From contig CAYWRH010000178.1 of assembly GCA_964460435.1 (NCBI GenBank), positions 1-7,509 on the forward strand: a DNA stretch of 7,509 bases. Reading direction: 5' to 3'. This DNA is from JAAZBV01 sp964460435. GTDB lineage: Bacteria > Desulfobacterota > DSM-4660 > Desulfatiglandales > HGW-15. The notes under the pieces are model-generated. The model was not told the DNA's origin and did no database searches. It worked only from the letters and a program-made list of their open reading frames with translations. The translations under genes and the position numbers were made by a program. This document shows, one piece after another, positions 6,559 to 7,509 of the stretch (its first letter is position 1; the number at the start of each line of letters is the position of its first letter).

Positions 6559-6631
6559 CTCCTCAACCTGAAATCCAATTTTGCGTATATTGTGTCCCTC
6601 CTCAACTTGAGGTGCCAGATTGGCTCCTCAA
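6559..6631 (-). repeat. three direct copies of TTGAGGAG upstream of oppA2
   Basis: On the minus strand TTGAGGAG occurs at 6631-6624, 6605-6598 and 6566-6559. The outer two extend to the 12-mer TTGAGGAGCCAA (6631-6620 and 6566-6555). The middle copy is part of an inverted repeat CCTCAA-G-TTGAGG (6612-6600). They lie about 200-275 bp before the oppA2 start and could be operator sites. Confidence 0.45.
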
Positions 6632-6725
6632 GTTATCGAAATTCACGTCTGTTAATTCAAACAAAAAATCAGCACAAAACCGCTTTCTATTTCTCCATTT
6701 GTTTTTCATCATTTATCTAATCCGA

Positions 6726-6738
6726 TCACATTTTGTGA
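6726..6738. repeat. TCACA-TTT-TGTGA inverted repeat
   Basis: This is a perfect 5-bp inverted repeat with a 3-bp centre, a form typical of dimeric regulator sites. It has the arms of a CRP-like site in the opposite order, so it is not a CRP consensus. It is about 370 bp upstream of oppA2. Confidence 0.3.
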
Positions 6739-6983
6739 CCAGTTATTAAGAAGCATGGCTCAGGATCGCTAGAGGATAGATATTGATGCGCTTCAGTTTC
6801 TACTGCCTGCCGTAACAACGCTGTTAAAAAATGATTTTTATATCTCATACCTCTTTTTCGAGGTGAAAATGCAATGATTCATTGTTTTTGGATTGATGCT
6901 ATGGGTTTACTGCTAAGGGGTTTAAAAAGCAAGGAAATATTATAACGAACAATTATCAGTTAACAATGATCAGGGGGGAATAA

Positions 6984-7011
6984 ATTCAAGATTCAAGATT
7001 ACAGATTCAAA
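6984..7011 (+). repeat. four tandem 7-bp repeats
   Basis: The sequence reads ATTCAAG, ATTCAAG, ATTACAG, ATTCAAA in tandem, 28 bp in all. The first two are identical and the others differ by one or two bases. This may be slippage-prone low-complexity DNA or a site array. Confidence 0.55.
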
Positions 7012-7220
7012 ATTTCCAGCGTCGTTTTAAAACTATGCAGGGACAGGTCCATCGTTGTTATGCCTTTGGTTTATGTTGTTTAGCCCTAACAAGAGAATAG
7101 GAAAGGCACCCTGACTGGATCACACGTAAGGGCGGTGTCCAATTTAATATTAGTCCTATGCTATAAAGTTTTCACGAACAGGCTCCCGTTTCTCATCCAC
7201 TAAAATCTCGAGCCAGTTTA

Positions 7221-7455
7221 TTATCTTTCCTGCATAATATGGAGAATAAACCCTGCCTGAGAAAGCTGCCCGGCCTTAAGCCTCATGGTATCTACCGGGT
7301 TTAGGATCAGTATAGCCATCTATCCACTCCCCATACTCTCTGCGAAGTTCATTTAGATCATAATACCAGTGGGGCCCCACTCCCAGTGCATCACCAATAA
7401 ATACGCCCATTATTGCTCCCGCAGCCCTCTCTTTTAAACCTGAAAGGTTATGCAT
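7221..7455 (-). pseudogene. ADP-ribosylglycohydrolase-like gene, N-terminal fragment, frameshifted
   Basis: Proteins of the ADP-ribosylglycohydrolase (DraG-like) family remove ADP-ribose from proteins or cleave related nucleotides. From the ATG at 7455-7453 the frame gives 59 residues with the family N-terminus: AAGAIMGVFIGDALGVGPHW (11-30), then YYDLNELRREYGEW and GRYHEA, ending in TAA (7278-7276). The next frame continues the family sequence at once as LKAGQLSQAGFILHIMQER (7280-7224) and stops at TAA (7223-7221). A net shift of one base at about 7281 therefore broke the gene. Only about 80 of roughly 300 residues remain, and the acidic metal-binding motifs are absent. The original frame stays open after its stop to a TAG at 7163-7161 without a clear match. 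A good GGAGG site is kept, so the decay may be recent, or a sequencing or assembly error is possible for the shift but not for the missing remainder. Confidence 0.75.
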
Positions 7456-7459
7456 ATTC

Positions 7460-7464
7460 CCTCC
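7460..7464 (-). promoter_or_regulatory. Shine-Dalgarno site of the broken ADP-ribosylglycohydrolase-like gene
   Basis: GGAGG on the minus strand lies 4 nt before the ATG (7455-7453). It supports the start and shows that translation initiation signals are still in place. Confidence 0.6.
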
Positions 7465-7509
7465 TTTATTTAAAATGGTCAGAAGGTCGAAATGGGAATA
7501 CGAACCAGA

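Larger units (their letters stand above)
6358..7160. other. long non-coding region upstream of oppA2
   Basis: About 800 bp without a convincing gene. Plus-strand frames of up to 117 codons exist (6367-6720) but have no recognisable domain, no good ribosome site and a composition unlike the neighbours. The region must hold the promoter of the oppA2-led operon, but I see no clear -35/-10 pair on the minus strand. It contains TTGAGGAG repeats (6559-6631), a TCACA/TGTGA inverted repeat (6726-6738), a heptamer tandem repeat (6984-7011), the AT-rich inverted repeat TAAAAA/TTTTTA (6825-6840), ACCTC/GAGGT (6849-6864), CAATGA/TCATTG (6872-6884) and the palindrome GTTTTAAAAC (7024-7033). No tRNA, rRNA or IS element is evident. 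Confidence 0.6.

Noticed and set aside
6367..6720. Plus-strand open frame of 117 codons upstream of oppA2
   Set aside because: No recognisable domain, no ribosome site, a composition unlike the neighbouring genes, and it covers the presumed regulatory region with its repeats.
6726..6738. CRP/FNR-type binding site
   Set aside because: The half-sites are in the opposite order (TCACA first, then TGTGA) with 3-bp spacing, so it does not match the usual consensus.
7100..7160. Possible insertion-sequence end around GGGCGGTGTCCAATTT
   Set aside because: It loosely recalls some transposon ends, but no matching inverted repeat, target duplication or transposase is visible nearby.

Overview
The window (about 40% G+C by impression, not computed) is a bacterial chromosomal segment. 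Five intact or nearly intact genes all lie on the minus strand. Read in transcription order, from right to left, they are: a family-5 peptide-binding lipoprotein (oppA2-like, 4669-6357), a KilA-N domain protein (3692-4504), a second peptide-binding lipoprotein (oppA1-like, 1971-3635), an OppB/DppB-type permease (1013-1930) and an OppC/DppC-type permease (125-1003). Spacing is 164 bp, 56 bp, 40 bp and 9 bp, so an operon is likely. The two binding proteins are about 84% identical by hand count (465 of 554 positions) and collinear, so they come from a duplication. The KilA-N gene sits between the copies. The Opp/Dpp ATPases are not present in the window.

Left edge (1-190): the oppC reading frame runs into a stretch where its C-terminus no longer resembles the family. 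A strong hairpin followed by a short T-run (15-55) looks like a terminator for a plus-strand transcript. An open plus-strand frame (1-189) may be the 3' end of a convergent gene. The transporter operon therefore seems to end at oppC.

Right part (6358-7509): about 800 bp of non-coding sequence upstream of oppA2 holds several short repeats and inverted repeats. Beyond it lies a frameshifted N-terminal fragment of an ADP-ribosylglycohydrolase-like gene on the minus strand (about 7221-7455). It still has a good ribosome binding site but is broken after 59 codons.

Organism: the sequence does not settle it. The lipoprotein/permease style and the absence of strict phylum markers fit an anaerobic or environmental bacterium; Chloroflexota is one guess from overall resemblance of the permease and binding proteins, held with low confidence.

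How the parts work together: the lipoproteins would capture extracellular peptides (or another oligo-substrate) and deliver them to the OppB-OppC channel, powered by ATPases encoded elsewhere. The two binding proteins differ mainly in a few clusters, so they may have different ligand preference. The KilA-N protein is probably DNA-binding; whether it regulates the transporter or is only a passenger is open. Several signs of decay are visible: an early stop in oppA1 that removes eight C-terminal residues, a degenerate oppC tail and the ADP-ribosylglycohydrolase pseudogene.
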